Positions 25,326 through 35,913 of a stretch of 41,343 bases of DNA are shown one piece after another. The notes beneath the pieces were generated by a model. That model ran no database searches. It had not been told where the DNA came from and worked only from the letters and a program-made list of their open reading frames with translations. Each line of letters opens with the position of its first letter. The stretch's first letter is position 1. Position numbers and translations under genes: made by a program. The DNA comes from Prochlorococcus sp. AG-363-B05 (GTDB taxonomy: Bacteria > Cyanobacteriota > Cyanobacteriia > PCC-6307 > Cyanobiaceae), in the NCBI GenBank assembly GCA_003278445.1, contig QCFD01000006.1, positions 1 through 41,343 on the forward strand, read 5' to 3'.

Positions 25326-25904
25326 ATGAGCCTCACCGCGATCGAATGTCCAGATGGTGTTTGTCATAGCCATCACGGTGGGCATGCTGTCCCAAGAACA
25401 GCCATGCAAAAAAATCTACAAAGTCATGGGAAAGAATGGTGCGAGCGCTTAGCAGAAAGAATATATGAAATGTCTGTTGATACCTTTTCTCAGACAGTTA
25501 TGCCAAGTCTTCATTCATCTGGATGGCAAAGAAAGCATCTTGACTGGGAATTCAAGCTTGCGAATAAAGAATCTGAACCAGATGAAGCTTTAGTTGAGGG
25601 AATTATTAACGCTACTGAAAGTTTTTTAAGAAGCAGTGAAGTTCATCGTTTATTCATACAAGAACTTGTTCAAGGGACATTCGCTGAAGCAAAAGATAAT
25701 AAACTACCATCTAAAGCTGTTAGGAAAGTAATAGAAAATGAACTAATAGTAATGATCGAAGAAAAAAAAGAAGCCTTAACAAATAAAATCGCAAAAGCAC
25801 TAGAGGATGAAGCTAATGGTGATTTTGAATTAGCCAAAAATGCAGCTATAGAAGGCATAAACGATGTTGAAAAGCTTCTAATAAATCATACAGAAGCAGT
25901 TTAA
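25326..25904 (+). CDS. Unknown protein with Cys/His-rich N-terminus
   Basis: This is a 192-residue soluble protein of unknown function. The start contains ECPDGVCHSHHGGHAVP, with two Cys and four His within 13 residues, a possible metal-binding site. The remainder is helical and strongly charged, rich in Glu and Lys, with a long amphipathic C-terminal part (about 130-190). No membrane segment is seen. It is divergent from pntA1, 133 nt away. The long regular frame supports a real gene. Confidence 0.8.
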   Translation: MSLTAIECPDGVCHSHHGGHAVPRTAMQKNLQSHGKEWCERLAERIYEMSVDTFSQTVMPSLHSSGWQRKHLDWEFKLANKESEPDEALVEGIINATESFLRSSEVHRLFIQELVQGTFAEAKDNKLPSKAVRKVIENELIVMIEEKKEALTNKIAKALEDEANGDFELAKNAAIEGINDVEKLLINHTEAV

Positions 25905-26097
25905 TTAATTAGATTTAGTTGATACTCTTTTATTGACTATAATTAAACACCAGTTCAAAAAAAATTAACTTCAAGAGTCAATCAAATAAATACTTTCCTG
26001 TTAAATATTAAGAGAATCTAAAATCTTAAGTGATAATTTCGTTTTCCAGACAAAACGATAATTTGTACCAAAAAACACAAGTTAACCTCCCATCGGC

Positions 26098-26358
26098 GTG
26101 TCAATGTACCCTCGTTGGGGATTAATCATGAATGCTTCTTTTAACAAAAGAATCAGTATTGCAAGCTGTTGGGCTGCAAGCAGAATAGCTTTACTTGATA
26201 ACGTAGAAAGATATGAAGATAGTTACGCTATTAGCCAAGAATTCTGCGAATGGATTACCTGTATAAATACTTACCCGGAAGGCATAAAAGCATCAACTTT
26301 AAAAGTTCCTAATTTTCAGAGAGAGAATTTTGATGCCGATGAACTTCTAGAACTCTGA
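26098..26358 (+). CDS. Small unknown protein
   Basis: This frame gives 86 residues from GTG 26098; ATG 26104 or ATG 26128 (MNASFNKRISIASCWAASRI) are also possible starts, and none has a clear ribosome-binding site. The body has FNKRISIASCWAASRI, VERYEDSYAISQEFCEWITC and an acidic C-terminus. Three Cys are present. No family was recognised. It lies 103 nt before the NTRC gene on the same strand. Confidence 0.65.
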   Translation: MSMYPRWGLIMNASFNKRISIASCWAASRIALLDNVERYEDSYAISQEFCEWITCINTYPEGIKASTLKVPNFQRENFDADELLEL

Positions 26359-26461
26359 TTTAAATGAAGTTTGTGATTTGCAAACAACTCACATTTTCTA
26401 CTTTAAATACAATTTAATGTTTTTTTCTTATATGGTGTAAGTCAGTCTGATTTGTCATGGC

Positions 26462-27838
26462 ATGGCAGCTGAGCGTCAAGAATTAAAAACTGAAAATCTA
26501 GTCATTATAGGTTCAGGGCCTGCTGGATTTACTGCTGCTATTTATGCGGCAAGAGCAAATCTCCAACCACTTCTTATTACTGGCTTTAAAGAAGGAGGAA
26601 TACCTGGCGGTCAATTAATGACAACAACTTTTGTAGAAAACTTCCCAGGATTCCCAAATGGAGTGCAAGGACCAGAATTGATGGATTTAATAAAAGCTCA
26701 AGCAGTAAGATGGGGTACAAAGTTAATTGAAGAAGATGCCACATCAATCGATCTAAGCAAAAAACCATTCATTATTAATACAACCAGCCAAATAGTTAAA
26801 GCCAATTCCTTAATTGTTTCCACTGGAGCAAGTGCTAATAGACTAGGTATTGCAAACGAGAACTTATTCTGGAGCAAAGGTATTAGCGCCTGTGCTATTT
26901 GTGATGGAGCGACTCCTCAATTCAGGAATGAAGAACTTGCCGTTGTCGGGGGAGGTGACTCAGCTTGTGAAGAAGCTGAATATCTAACAAAATATGGAAG
27001 CCATGTACATTTATTAGTTAGATCAAGCTCGTTAAGAGCTTCTGCCGCAATGTCAGATAGAGTAAAAGCAAATCCCAACATTACTATTCATTGGGAAACT
27101 GAGCTTATAGATGTTTTAGGGAATGATTGGCTTGAAAAATTAAAGGTTAGAAGAAAAAACACTCAACAAGAAGATGAAATCTTTGCAAAAGGTCTTTTTT
27201 ACGCAATAGGGCATACTCCCAACACATCTTTATTCTTTAATCAATTAAATACTGACTCAAAAGGTTACTTAATAACGGCTCCTGGAAGGCCAGAAACCTC
27301 ATTAGAAGGAGTGTACGCAGCAGGAGATGTCGCCGATCCGGAATGGCGCCAAGGAGTTACAGCGGCAGGCAGCGGTTGCAAAGCAGCTCTTGCTGCTGAA
27401 AGATGGCTCACAAAAAATAACCTAGCAACACTTATTAAACGCGAGGTACTTGAACCCTCTCAAGCCGAAACATCAAAAACCTTAGAGGTTAGTAATGAGG
27501 AAAACTTTAACCCAGATAAAACATGGCAAAAAGGAAGTTATGCATTAAGAAAGCTTTACCATGAAACGAAGAAGCCTCTTTTCGTAATTTATACATCTAG
27601 CAGCTGTGGACCCTGTCATATACTTAAGCCTCAACTTCAAAGGGTTCTTAACGAATCAAACGGGAAAGCTTTAGGAGTTGAAATTGATATCGAAAATGAC
27701 CAAGCCATAGCAAAACAAGCTGAGGTTAGTGGAACTCCAACTGTTCATCTTTTTAAAAATAAGGAGTTAAAGAAACAATGGAAAGGAGTTAAAGCAAGAA
27801 GTGAATATAAATTGGCACTAGATACACTAATTGATTAA
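26462..27838 (+). CDS. trxB: NADPH thioredoxin reductase with fused thioredoxin (NTRC)
   Basis: This 458-residue fusion has a flavoprotein thioredoxin reductase followed by a thioredoxin domain. The reductase part contains FAD motif [17 protein letters not shown] (about 15-31), the redox pair CAIC at Cys144 and Cys147, the NADPH motif [15 protein letters not shown], and the late FAD motif [15 protein letters not shown]. The thioredoxin part (from about 355) carries CGPC at Cys382 and Cys385; a Ser replaces the usual Trp before the first Cys, as in other NTRC proteins. In cyanobacteria and plastids NTRC passes electrons from NADPH to 2-Cys peroxiredoxins, which would fit with the PrxQ gene elsewhere in the window. 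Confidence 0.95.
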   Translation: MAAERQELKTENLVIIGSGPAGFTAAIYAARANLQPLLITGFKEGGIPGGQLMTTTFVENFPGFPNGVQGPELMDLIKAQAVRWGTKLIEEDATSIDLSKKPFIINTTSQIVKANSLIVSTGASANRLGIANENLFWSKGISACAICDGATPQFRNEELAVVGGGDSACEEAEYLTKYGSHVHLLVRSSSLRASAAMSDRVKANPNITIHWETELIDVLGNDWLEKLKVRRKNTQQEDEIFAKGLFYAIGHTPNTSLFFNQLNTDSKGYLITAPGRPETSLEGVYAAGDVADPEWRQGVTAAGSGCKAALAAERWLTKNNLATLIKREVLEPSQAETSKTLEVSNEENFNPDKTWQKGSYALRKLYHETKKPLFVIYTSSSCGPCHILKPQLQRVLNESNGKALGVEIDIENDQAIAKQAEVSGTPTVHLFKNKELKKQWKGVKARSEYKLALDTLID

Positions 27839-27849
27839 AAAGTAAGGAT

Positions 27850-28119
27850 TTATCTTTTTCGAGGACCGCCAGGCCTATTACCACCTTGTCTTCCGCCTCC
27901 TGGTCCTAAGTTTCTTTCTCTATATGTAATGCGTCCGCGAGTTAAATCGTAAGGACTTATTTCAACAAGAACTTTATCGCCTGCAAGTAATTTAATTCTA
28001 AATTTTGTTAATTTTCCTGCTGCCCTACACAAGCATTGATGACCAGCGGGCTGTTCAAGAGTTACAAGATAGAATCCATTGCCTTGCTCTTTCTCTATAA
28101 CGCCGGATGTTTCAATCAT
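27850..28119 (-). CDS. infA: Translation initiation factor IF-1-like protein
   Basis: This 89-residue OB-fold protein resembles IF-1. The signature SPYDLTRGRITYRER near residues 56-70 is very close to the conserved IF-1 sequence, and GKLTKFRIKLLAGDKVLVEI matches the strand before it. The N-terminal half is divergent (QPAGHQCLCRAAG instead of the usual FDVLAHISG type). A Gly/Arg-rich tail of about 20 residues (GPGGGRQGG, then NRPGGPRKR) extends beyond the normal IF-1 length of about 72. It could be a second, RNA-binding IF-1 paralogue. It is convergent with the NTRC gene. Confidence 0.8.
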   Translation of the reverse strand: MIETSGVIEKEQGNGFYLVTLEQPAGHQCLCRAAGKLTKFRIKLLAGDKVLVEISPYDLTRGRITYRERNLGPGGGRQGGNRPGGPRKR

Positions 28120-28193
28120 GTGATTTTTGGTACCACTAAATAACCAAGACGATTGTATTCTAAAAAGCCTTTAATTAAACAATAAATGTATAT

Positions 28194-28409
28194 TTAACTA
28201 AAAATGTCTTGTAACTCTCGAGCAGTTTGAAATTGTCCATAATAATAATTCGCAGAAGCTCTTAAATCAGAATCATCCAAACCATCAAAAGCATCAAATC
28301 CAATACTTTTCCATAATTCATTACCACATAACTTATCTAGCTCTGAAGAAGCTTCCTTAGATAGGTTTTCCAATCTTCTATTAAGGTTTTTAATTTGACT
28401 AATCGACAT
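28194..28409 (-). CDS. Small unknown helical protein
   Basis: This 71-residue protein has a helical, charged N-terminus (ISQIKNLNRRLENLSKEASS) and a C-terminal part containing DGLDDSDLRASANYYYGQFQ. No membrane segment and no recognised family. It sits between the IF-1-like gene and ycf39 on the same strand, 52 nt after ycf39 ends. Its regular composition supports a real gene. Confidence 0.65.
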   Translation of the reverse strand: MSISQIKNLNRRLENLSKEASSELDKLCGNELWKSIGFDAFDGLDDSDLRASANYYYGQFQTARELQDIFS

Positions 28410-28461
28410 CGCAAAAGTGATTTCCCTTAATAGTACATATTAACTATGTTTTTGCAATGGA

Positions 28462-29424
28462 TTAAATTGGAAATTTCTTTTTCTCTTCAAGATCAAGATC
28501 AACTCCTATATCTTTAAGCCTTTTCAAAATAACCCCGTAATACTCTTTTATGTAACCCTCCATCGTTGTCGAATCAGCCTGACTCAAGCCAAAAGCAGTA
28601 TAGGTATCTTCCATAGGAGCATTCAATTCCCCTCCACTGCCGCTTAGTTCGGAAAAAGAAAGCCTCTCTGCAACATTTAGAGTTGGCTCAAAAAACGATA
28701 CAACTGATTGAGCAATTGAAATTACTGTGGGAGAAACTTTTAGTACCCTCGCTCTTTTATCACTGAATTTCTCACATAGATTAACCAATTCTTTGGCGCT
28801 CCATGCTTTCGGACCAACTATTGGGAATTTGCCTTTTATAGTTTGTGGCCTATCTAAAGCTGCAACAGCAAATCGAGCAATATCCTGAGTATTCATATAT
28901 GCAATATCAGTAGGATTTCCGCTGATCCAAACTGGTTCGTTATTTAAAATCGGAATAGCGAATTGACCTATTACGCCTTGCATGAAAGCAACACCCTGCA
29001 AAATGGTGTAGTCCAAAGATGAATTAACTAATAACTCTTCAGTACAATATTTGATATCCATCAAAGGAATCTTTCTGTAATTTTCAGCTCCAAGTAAAGA
29101 TAAAAAAACAACTCTTTTCACATTTTTTTCGTCACAAGCATTATAAAGATTTAATTTTCCCTCCCAGTCTATTTCGTAAACACTAAGTGGATCATCAGGA
29201 CGACTCGTTGCAGAGTCAATAACAGCATCCACTCCTTCAAGAGCATATTCAATATCTTCTTTATTTATTAAATTTCCACGTGTTAATTCACAGCCCCACT
29301 CTTGAAGGAATGAAGCAGCTTTAGGTTTTCTAACCATGCAGCGGACTTTGTGCCCAGCATCTATGGCATTTTTGGCTATTTGGCGACCTAGGGTTCCTGT
29401 GGCACCAATCACCAGAACTTGCAT
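28462..29424 (-). CDS. ycf39: Ycf39-like NAD(P)-binding photosystem II assembly factor
   Basis: This is a 320-residue atypical SDR. It has the N-terminal nucleotide motif MQVLVIGATGTLGRQIAKNA, VDAVIDSATSRPDDPLS, DIKYCTEELLVNSSLDYTIL and KGKFPIVGPKAWSAKEL. In Synechocystis, Ycf39 with Hlip proteins delivers chlorophyll to newly made D1 during photosystem II assembly. The frame also opens four codons upstream (29436, MNST before MQVLV); the inner ATG fits the family start. It lies 55 nt after petM on the same strand, a likely operon. Length matches the family (about 320). Confidence 0.92.
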   Translation of the reverse strand: MQVLVIGATGTLGRQIAKNAIDAGHKVRCMVRKPKAASFLQEWGCELTRGNLINKEDIEYALEGVDAVIDSATSRPDDPLSVYEIDWEGKLNLYNACDEKNVKRVVFLSLLGAENYRKIPLMDIKYCTEELLVNSSLDYTILQGVAFMQGVIGQFAIPILNNEPVWISGNPTDIAYMNTQDIARFAVAALDRPQTIKGKFPIVGPKAWSAKELVNLCEKFSDKRARVLKVSPTVISIAQSVVSFFEPTLNVAERLSFSELSGSGGELNAPMEDTYTAFGLSQADSTTMEGYIKEYYGVILKRLKDIGVDLDLEEKKKFPI

Positions 29425-29479
29425 AGTTGAATTCATTACAAGAGAGGAGCCTAAATGGGCAAACTATAGATTGTTGAAA

Positions 29480-29578
29480 TTAATCACCTTGAAGTTTCAA
29501 AAGAAGAACTCCTCCTAATAGTCCAACTGGGATTAAAACCCAAAAGACTGCAGCGATTCCAAAAATTTCTGATGCCAT
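29480..29578 (-). CDS. petM: Cytochrome b6f complex subunit PetM
   Basis: This 32-residue gene was found by reading the minus strand: [20 protein letters not shown] followed by [12 protein letters not shown]. It is a single-helix subunit of the cytochrome b6f complex in the thylakoid, with the family's usual length. It lies 55 nt upstream of ycf39, on the same strand. Confidence 0.95.
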   Translation of the reverse strand: MASEIFGIAAVFWVLIPVGLLGGVLLLKLQGD

Positions 29579-29713
29579 TCAGATAATTTAACTCATTTAC
29601 TATTAAAACCTAAAGCCCTGACATTCAGATAACAATCAAAACTTAAAAAAGTAGATTTTTAAAATAAACTTAAATTCAATTGAAAACCGTTCGAATCCAA
29701 GCTGGGGTTTGTT

Positions 29714-30694
29714 TTGAATGAAATCCAGTCAAATATTTCTAATCAAGAACCGTTAATCGGATTCCCTGATTGGGGTGAATCTAAGAATTGGTTCTTCAAA
29801 GATCTCAAAGTGCACTTTAGAGTGACTGGAGATGAATCAAATACTCCTATTGTCCTAGTCCATGGTTTTGGGGCAAGCAGCGATCATTGGAGATGTAACG
29901 CAGAAATATTTGCATCTCAAGGTTATAGAGTTTATGGAATAGATTTAATAGGATTTGGTAGGTCAGAACAAAATCTTCAAGGCAAAATAAAATATCTGGA
30001 CAATAAAATCTGGGCAAAACAATTAGCTTCATTCCTTGATGAAATAGTAGATGTTAAAAGAAACGGAAAAGTTATATTGATTGGGAATTCTTTGGGAGCT
30101 TTAACAGCAATTACAACACTCTCAGAAAGACCAGAATTAATAAAAGCAATAATTGCAGCTCCACTTCCAGAACCAATTTTCGTTAATCCAATTAGGAACC
30201 TCTTTCCAAGTTGTATGTATAAAGTTAAAAGTCTTCTAATAAAAGTTTTCTTTAATTTGTTTCCACTAAAGCCCTTAGTAAATTTAATTTCAAAGACAAA
30301 ATTAATTACTTTAGCTCTTCAAAGTGCCTACTTTCGATCAATTTTAAATGATAACTTTTTAAAAAGGATTGTTACAACTCCTGCAAGAAGACCTAATGCT
30401 TCCAAAGCTCTTAGATCTATGTGCATTGGCATGAGTAGTAGGGAAAATGCGGCAAAAGGTCCATCAATTGTTCAAAAGATTAAAAGCCTGCAGAATCGTC
30501 CTCCCATTTTGTTGATCTGGGGTAAACAAGATAAATTGATACCGGTATTTTTAGCAAAAAAACTAGTAAAGCTACATCCTTGGCTTAAATTGAAAGTAAT
30601 TGATGATGCTGGGCATTGTCTCCATGATGAATTACCAACAGTTTTCAATCAAATTGTTCTGAAATGGCTGAAAAACTTAAACACTTCTAATTAA
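29714..30694 (+). CDS. Alpha/beta hydrolase
   Basis: This 326-residue alpha/beta-fold hydrolase contains [14 protein letters not shown] (oxyanion region), [13 protein letters not shown], the nucleophile elbow [11 protein letters not shown] with Ser in GNSLG, an acid in [11 protein letters not shown] and the catalytic His in [12 protein letters not shown]. This arrangement is typical of cyanobacterial hydrolases with chlorophyllase/pheophytinase-like similarity, but the substrate cannot be fixed. The start is TTG at 29714. It ends 5 nt before ilvH and is probably cotranscribed with it. Confidence 0.9.
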   Translation: MNEIQSNISNQEPLIGFPDWGESKNWFFKDLKVHFRVTGDESNTPIVLVHGFGASSDHWRCNAEIFASQGYRVYGIDLIGFGRSEQNLQGKIKYLDNKIWAKQLASFLDEIVDVKRNGKVILIGNSLGALTAITTLSERPELIKAIIAAPLPEPIFVNPIRNLFPSCMYKVKSLLIKVFFNLFPLKPLVNLISKTKLITLALQSAYFRSILNDNFLKRIVTTPARRPNASKALRSMCIGMSSRENAAKGPSIVQKIKSLQNRPPILLIWGKQDKLIPVFLAKKLVKLHPWLKLKVIDDAGHCLHDELPTVFNQIVLKWLKNLNTSN

Positions 30695-30699
30695 CCAAT

Positions 30700-31209
30700 A
30701 TGAAGCACACACTTTCAGTTTTAGTTGAAGATGAGTCTGGGGCACTAAGCAGGATTGCAGGACTATTTGCACGAAGAGGATTCAATATTGATAGTTTGGC
30801 TGTAGGGCCTGCAGAAGCCAAAGGCATATCAAGATTGACAATGGTTGTACAGGGTGACGAATTAACACTCCAGCAAATGACCAAACAACTAAACAAACTA
30901 ATAAATGTTTTAGAGGTTATTGATTTAACAACTTTGCCAGCTGTAGAAAGAGAATTAATGCTTTTGAAAGTCTCAGCATCATCCGAAAACAGAGGAAAAA
31001 TTCTTGACCTAGTTCAAGTTTTTAGAGCTAAAGTTGTAGATGTTTCAGATAATGCACTGACACTTGAAGTAGTTGGAGACCCAGGAAAACTAGTTGCTCT
31101 AGAAAATTTATTAAACCCTTATGGAATTCTAGAAATTTCTAGGACAGGTAAGGTTGCTCTTAAGAGAGCCTCAGGAGTTAACACAGAAATGTTAAAATCT
31201 AAAAAATAA
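30700..31209 (+). CDS. ilvH: Acetolactate synthase small (regulatory) subunit
   Basis: This 169-residue regulatory subunit of acetohydroxyacid synthase serves branched-chain amino acid synthesis. The ACT domain starts at once ([20 protein letters not shown], then [15 protein letters not shown]), and the C-terminal half contains LMLLKVSA and [18 protein letters not shown]. It gives valine feedback control and full activity to the large subunit, which is not in the window. It follows the hydrolase by 5 nt and is convergent with the cyclophilin gene. Confidence 0.96.
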   Translation: MKHTLSVLVEDESGALSRIAGLFARRGFNIDSLAVGPAEAKGISRLTMVVQGDELTLQQMTKQLNKLINVLEVIDLTTLPAVERELMLLKVSASSENRGKILDLVQVFRAKVVDVSDNALTLEVVGDPGKLVALENLLNPYGILEISRTGKVALKRASGVNTEMLKSKK

Positions 31210-31226
31210 TTTTTATCTAGAAAAAA

Positions 31227-31937
31227 TCATAATCTTTTAGCTTCGACTATAAAGTCTTCTTCTTCTATTAATTCAACCACATTCATACCGCTAATCACTT
31301 TGCCAAAGACAGCGAACCTCCCATCAAGTTCTGGCAAAGACTTCAATGATATATAAAACTGAGAACTTGCAGAATCTAATTTTTCAGATCTAGCCATGGA
31401 TAAAAAATATCTTTTATGCTTAAGTTCAAGGCTATTATTTTTGTTAGATATATCTATTTCTTTTCCGTAAGTTGGTAAATTATTTTTCTTTAATTTTATT
31501 TCCAATGGGATAAATCTTATTTTCCCTGTTTCTTCATCTATAAACTTATTCTCACCTTCTATTGAAATATTTTCACCCCCTCTAATAATGAAGGGATAAG
31601 GTTTTCTAATAACTCGATTAAAAATTGTATTATCATATGCACCTTTTTCCACAAAATCAATAAAAGATCCAACTGTTATTGGTGCTGATTTTCCATAAAG
31701 CTCTAATTTTATTTTCCCTTTGTTGGTAATCAACAAAACATATTCAGTCGAAAGCAAGCAAGGTAGACTTGTAGAAGAACATATATTTACATCATCGTTT
31801 TTCTTTAAAGCTGAACATCCAGATATAAAAAATATATTTATAATTAAAAAGATATAAAGTATATAAGATGATCTATAAATTAATGATGAACTATTTAATA
31901 TATTTTTACTTATATTATTTTCTTTAGATACCTTCAA
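31227..31937 (-). CDS. Cyclophilin-type peptidyl-prolyl isomerase, lipoprotein
   Basis: This 236-residue protein has a hydrophobic signal segment with a lipobox ([12 protein letters not shown], Cys at about 41), then a cyclophilin domain: [39 protein letters not shown], a long insertion near 130-170, [19 protein letters not shown] and [16 protein letters not shown]. It would fold proteins in the periplasm or thylakoid lumen, anchored by lipid. It overlaps the end of ycf4 by 14 nt, so the two are cotranscribed. Confidence 0.88.
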   Translation of the reverse strand: MKVSKENNISKNILNSSSLIYRSSYILYIFLIINIFFISGCSALKKNDDVNICSSTSLPCLLSTEYVLLITNKGKIKLELYGKSAPITVGSFIDFVEKGAYDNTIFNRVIRKPYPFIIRGGENISIEGENKFIDEETGKIRFIPLEIKLKKNNLPTYGKEIDISNKNNSLELKHKRYFLSMARSEKLDSASSQFYISLKSLPELDGRFAVFGKVISGMNVVELIEEEDFIVEAKRL

Positions 31938-32499
31938 GATTAACCTCTAAAAATCTTGCAATTTCAGCACCTTCATTCTCTAATTCCAGTAATGGCTTAG
32001 GAGATCCTACTCTTGAGATAGGTAAATCTTTCCTCCCTTTGATTCTCAAAGAAACTCTTCTTCGTGGATTAAAACCTTCTCTTACATCTAACTTCACAGC
32101 TTTAATTTCATTAATAGGAATTTCTATTTCGATATTTTTTAATAGTCCTCTTCTAGATAAAGATAAAACTCCCTTGTTTTTGTCAAACCTATTTACACCA
32201 GAACCATAATCAATGCTAATAAGTCTCCAAAAATAAATAGCTAATAAAAAAGCTGCTACACCATAAAGGCCCATCACCAAACCTTGAGGGACAAAAATCA
32301 ACGTAGATGGATTTCCCAAAGGTAAAAAATCTCTACCGAAATAACTTGAAAAAGAAGCCAATAAAAATCCAACACCACCAATACTGAGCATGGAAGCAAC
32401 TAAATAGTTCGAAACCTTACGCGAACCTTTAATTTCTTGTTCTAGAACCAAATCAGATAATGCTTTTTCTGGTTGATTTAAATTTTCTTCAGTTGTCAT
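31924..32499 (-). CDS. ycf4: Photosystem I assembly protein Ycf4
   Basis: This is a 191-residue Ycf4. It has a soluble N-terminus, two membrane helices (about 31-50 and 68-90, [20 protein letters not shown] and [20 protein letters not shown]), and a soluble C-terminal part containing [19 protein letters not shown]. Ycf4 helps assemble photosystem I in the thylakoid membrane. It is upstream of the cyclophilin gene with a 14-nt overlap and is divergent from psbD, 200 nt away. Confidence 0.95.
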   Translation of the reverse strand: MTTEENLNQPEKALSDLVLEQEIKGSRKVSNYLVASMLSIGGVGFLLASFSSYFGRDFLPLGNPSTLIFVPQGLVMGLYGVAAFLLAIYFWRLISIDYGSGVNRFDKNKGVLSLSRRGLLKNIEIEIPINEIKAVKLDVREGFNPRRRVSLRIKGRKDLPISRVGSPKPLLELENEGAEIARFLEVNLEGI

Positions 32500-32699
32500 A
32501 AGCTCGTAAAATTGGGAGTCGCATACCTTTCAAAACATTATAGAGACTAAGTTTTTGACAATTACAAACTAGCAATAAAAAAGATTTGTTTTATCTCATT
32601 TCAATACAAGGGATTTCATCAAGTTAAACATTTGCCCACAAACCCCGTCATCGTTGTTAAAGTCTCCGACGTATACAAAAGCTCAGCAACGCTCCTCCC

Positions 32700-33776
32700 A
32701 TGACGATCGCTGTTGGAAGCGCAACAGAACGAGGTTGGTTTGACGCCCTCGATGACTGGTTAAAGCGCGACCGATTCGTATTTGTTGGTTGGTCTGGACT
32801 ACTTCTCTTCCCTACTGCTTTCCTAGCTATAGGTGGATGGTTCACAGGTACAACCTTCGTTTCTTCCTGGTACACCCATGGTGTAGCCAGCTCTTATCTT
32901 GAGGGATGTAATTTCCTCACTGCTGCTGTTAGTACTCCTGGCGATGCCATGGGTCATAGCCTTCTTTTCCTTTGGGGACCTGAAGCGCAGGGCGATTTAA
33001 CACGTTGGTTCCAACTTGGTGGCCTATGGAATTTCGTTGCTCTACATGGCGCATTTAGCCTTATCGGCTTCATGCTTCGTCAGTTCGAAATTGCAAGACT
33101 AGTTGGTATCCGTCCTTATAACGCACTTGCTTTCTCAGCAGTTATTGCAGTATTTACTGCTTGCTTCCTTATTTATCCTCTAGGTCAGCACAGTTGGTTC
33201 TTCGCTCCTTCTTTTGGAGTTGCAGCAATATTCCGTTTCATTCTCTTTATTCAAGGATTCCACAACATTACGCTTAATCCATTCCACATGATGGGTGTAG
33301 CAGGGATTCTTGGTGGTGCTCTACTTTGTGCTATTCACGGTGCAACAGTTCAGAACACTCTTTACGAAGATTCAAGTGTTTACTCTGACGGTAAAAATCA
33401 GAGTACAACTTTCAGAGGTTTCGACCCAGTACAAGAAGAAGAGACTTACTCATTTATTACTGCAAACCGCTTCTGGAGTCAGATATTCGGTATTGCATTC
33501 TCAAATAAGCGTTTCCTTCACTTCTTGATGCTTTTCGTACCAGTAACAGGTATGTGGGCTGCATCTATAGGAATTGTCGGTTTGGCTCTAAACCTTCGTG
33601 CTTACGATTTTGTTAGCCAAGAGATCAGAGCTGCCGAAGATCCTGAGTTTGAAACTTTCTACACTAAAAATATCCTTCTTAATGAAGGTATGCGTGCATG
33701 GATGTCTTCTGTAGACCAACCACACGAAAACTTTGTATTCCCTGAGGAGGTACTCCCACGTGGAAACGCCCTTTAA
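32700..33776 (+). CDS. psbD: Photosystem II D2 protein
   Basis: This is a full-length, 358-residue photosystem II reaction-centre D2 protein. It starts [20 protein letters not shown] and shows the five-helix pattern, [18 protein letters not shown] near the special-pair His, [20 protein letters not shown], and the C-terminal [10 protein letters not shown]. It partners D1, and unlike psbA in this window it is intact. Its last 17 nt overlap psbC, so the two are translated from one mRNA. Confidence 0.98.
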   Translation: MTIAVGSATERGWFDALDDWLKRDRFVFVGWSGLLLFPTAFLAIGGWFTGTTFVSSWYTHGVASSYLEGCNFLTAAVSTPGDAMGHSLLFLWGPEAQGDLTRWFQLGGLWNFVALHGAFSLIGFMLRQFEIARLVGIRPYNALAFSAVIAVFTACFLIYPLGQHSWFFAPSFGVAAIFRFILFIQGFHNITLNPFHMMGVAGILGGALLCAIHGATVQNTLYEDSSVYSDGKNQSTTFRGFDPVQEEETYSFITANRFWSQIFGIAFSNKRFLHFLMLFVPVTGMWAASIGIVGLALNLRAYDFVSQEIRAAEDPEFETFYTKNILLNEGMRAWMSSVDQPHENFVFPEEVLPRGNAL

Positions 33777-35142
33777 TAGTTTACTCAAAGCTCCAAATCA
33801 AAGTCTTGAAGAGACTGGTTATGCCTGGTATGTAGGAAATGCAAGGCTAATCAATCTTTCTGGAAGACTTTTGGGAGCTCACATTGCTCATGCAGGACTA
33901 ATGGTGTTCTGGGCAGGAGCAATGATGCTTTTTGAAGTCAGTCATTTCACATTGGACAAGCCAATGTGGGAGCAAGGCTTGATTTGTATGCCTCACGTAG
34001 CCATGTTTGGTTATGGAATTGGTCCAGGAGGAGAAGTCATTGATGTATGGCCTTTCTTCATTGCTGGTGTGATTCACCTTGTTGCATCTGGAATTCTTGG
34101 TTTTGGAGGGGTTTTCCACTCTTTAGCTGGTCCAGAGAAACTTGAAGAAGCTTTCCCATTTTTCTCTACTGATTGGAGAGATAAAAATCAAATGACCAAC
34201 ATTCTTGGTTTCCATTTGGTTGTATTGGGTGTTGGATCATTACTTTTTTCAATTAACTGGATGTACCTAGGTGGTGCATACGACACATGGGCTCCTGGTG
34301 GAGGAGAAGTTCGTCTGATCAACCCAACACTTGATCCAAGAATTATTTTTGGATATCTACTATCAACACCCTGGGGTGGTGGTGGCTGGATGGTTGGAGT
34401 TAACTCCATGGAAGATATTGTCGGAGGACATGTTTACCTGGGTGTGATTGAAATAATTGGTGGTCTTTTCCATATCTTCACTCAGCCTTATGGATGGGCA
34501 AGAAGAGCCTTCATCTGGAATGGTGAAGGACTTCTAAGTTATGCATTAGGTGGAATTTGTGTTGCAAGTTTTGTTGCTTCATGTTTCATCTGGTTCAACA
34601 ATACTGCTTACCCATCTGAGTTCTACGGTCCTACAAACGCTGAAGCCTCTCAGGCCCAGAGTTTTACATTCCTAGTTCGTGACCAACGAATTGGTGCAAA
34701 TGTAGGTTCAACTATGGGACCAACTGGTTTAGGTAAATACCTAATGCGTTCTCCTACTGGTGAAATTATCTTTGGTGGAGAAACAATGCGTTTTTGGGAT
34801 TTCCGAGGACCATGGCTTGAGCCACTTAGAGGACCAAATGGTCTAAGTCTTGAGAAGATTCAAAATGATATTCAGCCTTGGCAAGTTCGCCGTGCTGCTG
34901 AGTACATGACTCATGCTCCTAACGCTTCTATTAACTCTGTTGGTGGAATCATTACTGAGCCTAATGCTGTTAACTTTGTTAACTTGCGTCAATGGCTTGC
35001 TGGAGCTCAGTTCTTCCTTGGTTGGTTTACATTTGTAGGTCATCTTTGGCATGCTGGTCGTGCGAGAGCAGCTGCAGCTGGATTTGAAAAAGGTATCAGT
35101 CGTTCACAAGAGCCTGCTCTTTCAATGCCTGATCTAGATTAG
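33760..35142 (+). CDS. psbC: Photosystem II CP43 core antenna protein
   Basis: This is a 460-residue CP43 with six membrane helices that binds chlorophyll in the photosystem II core. It shows the large lumenal loop between the last two helices with [14 protein letters not shown], including the Arg that contacts the Mn cluster. The start is GTG at 33760 ([14 protein letters not shown]), inside the end of psbD, preceded by GAGGAGG at a normal spacing; the frame also opens 27 nt further up, but this start is the conserved one. Pcb proteins elsewhere in the window are shorter relatives lacking this loop. Confidence 0.97.
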   Translation: METPFNSLLKAPNQSLEETGYAWYVGNARLINLSGRLLGAHIAHAGLMVFWAGAMMLFEVSHFTLDKPMWEQGLICMPHVAMFGYGIGPGGEVIDVWPFFIAGVIHLVASGILGFGGVFHSLAGPEKLEEAFPFFSTDWRDKNQMTNILGFHLVVLGVGSLLFSINWMYLGGAYDTWAPGGGEVRLINPTLDPRIIFGYLLSTPWGGGGWMVGVNSMEDIVGGHVYLGVIEIIGGLFHIFTQPYGWARRAFIWNGEGLLSYALGGICVASFVASCFIWFNNTAYPSEFYGPTNAEASQAQSFTFLVRDQRIGANVGSTMGPTGLGKYLMRSPTGEIIFGGETMRFWDFRGPWLEPLRGPNGLSLEKIQNDIQPWQVRRAAEYMTHAPNASINSVGGIITEPNAVNFVNLRQWLAGAQFFLGWFTFVGHLWHAGRARAAAAGFEKGISRSQEPALSMPDLD

Positions 35143-35147
35143 ATTCT

Positions 35148-35183
35148 AAAAAAAAAGTCCTCTTTATTGAGGACTTTTTTTTT
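35148..35183 (+). terminator. Terminator of psbD-psbC
   Basis: AAAAAAGTCCTC pairs perfectly with GAGGACTTTTTT around a six-base loop, with a long T-run. It begins 6 nt after the psbC stop codon. Confidence 0.92.
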
Positions 35184-35208
35184 GCCTAAAAATTTTTATT
35201 CTTTTTTA

Positions 35209-35844
35209 TTAGCTTTCTAGAAACAACTCGGATAAGCCAAATTTTTCTAAATTAGTTTTTAACCAAGGCAAACTCAACCCAATAACATTGCTAAAACATC
35301 CATCTATTTTTTTTATAAAGAGTCCACCATTTCCTTCAATTGCAAAACCTCCTGCACAATCATATGGTTCAGGAATTGAAGCATATTTAATCATTTCAAT
35401 ATTGGATAAGGACATAAATTGAATTTTTGTACTCACAACACCTTCAAAAAATTTATTTAGTGAATTACTTTTCATATCGCTTTTAACATTATCCATTGAA
35501 ATTAAATAATGACCCGTATGCAAAAAGCCTGACTTGCCAGACATTCTTTTCCATCTTGATAATAATTGCTGCTTATTAATAGGTTTACCAAAAATTTCTC
35601 CCTCAAACTCAAACAAAGAATCACAACCTAATAAAGCTTGAAAAATATTTGAAGCTTTATTTTCTTTTTTCAACTTTTTAAATACACTATCAGCTTTACC
35701 CTTGGCTAATAATCTGACCTTAAGGAGAGGATCTGATTCCAGAACCTTTGTCTCATCAAAATCACTTACAATGACCTTGTGTTTCAGACATATTTGCTCA
35801 AGTAATTTTTTCCGTGCTTTGGATGCAGAAGCAAGCACTAACAT
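35209..35844 (-). CDS. maf: Maf-family nucleoside triphosphate pyrophosphatase
   Basis: This is a 211-residue Maf protein, a house-cleaning pyrophosphatase for non-canonical or methylated nucleotides. It has LVLASASKARKKLLEQ at the start (family signature LASxSPRR-like, here with Lys-Ala for Pro-Arg), SDFDETKV, LLGCDSLFEFEGEIFGKP with the catalytic Asp, and PEPYDCAGGFAIEGNG, matching the late Maf motif. The first 15 residues diverge a little from the usual RR pattern. It is convergent with psbC. Confidence 0.88.
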   Translation of the reverse strand: MLVLASASKARKKLLEQICLKHKVIVSDFDETKVLESDPLLKVRLLAKGKADSVFKKLKKENKASNIFQALLGCDSLFEFEGEIFGKPINKQQLLSRWKRMSGKSGFLHTGHYLISMDNVKSDMKSNSLNKFFEGVVSTKIQFMSLSNIEMIKYASIPEPYDCAGGFAIEGNGGLFIKKIDGCFSNVIGLSLPWLKTNLEKFGLSELFLES

Positions 35845-35913
35845 AAAAACTAGTTTTTTTAATAAGTAAGATCATGATTGATCTTTAATTTTAAAATAGA
35901 TCCATTTAATTAA

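Noticed and set aside
33733-33759. Longer psbC starting within psbD at ATG 33733
   Set aside because: The conserved cyanobacterial start is the internal GTG at 33760, with a good ribosome-binding site in front.
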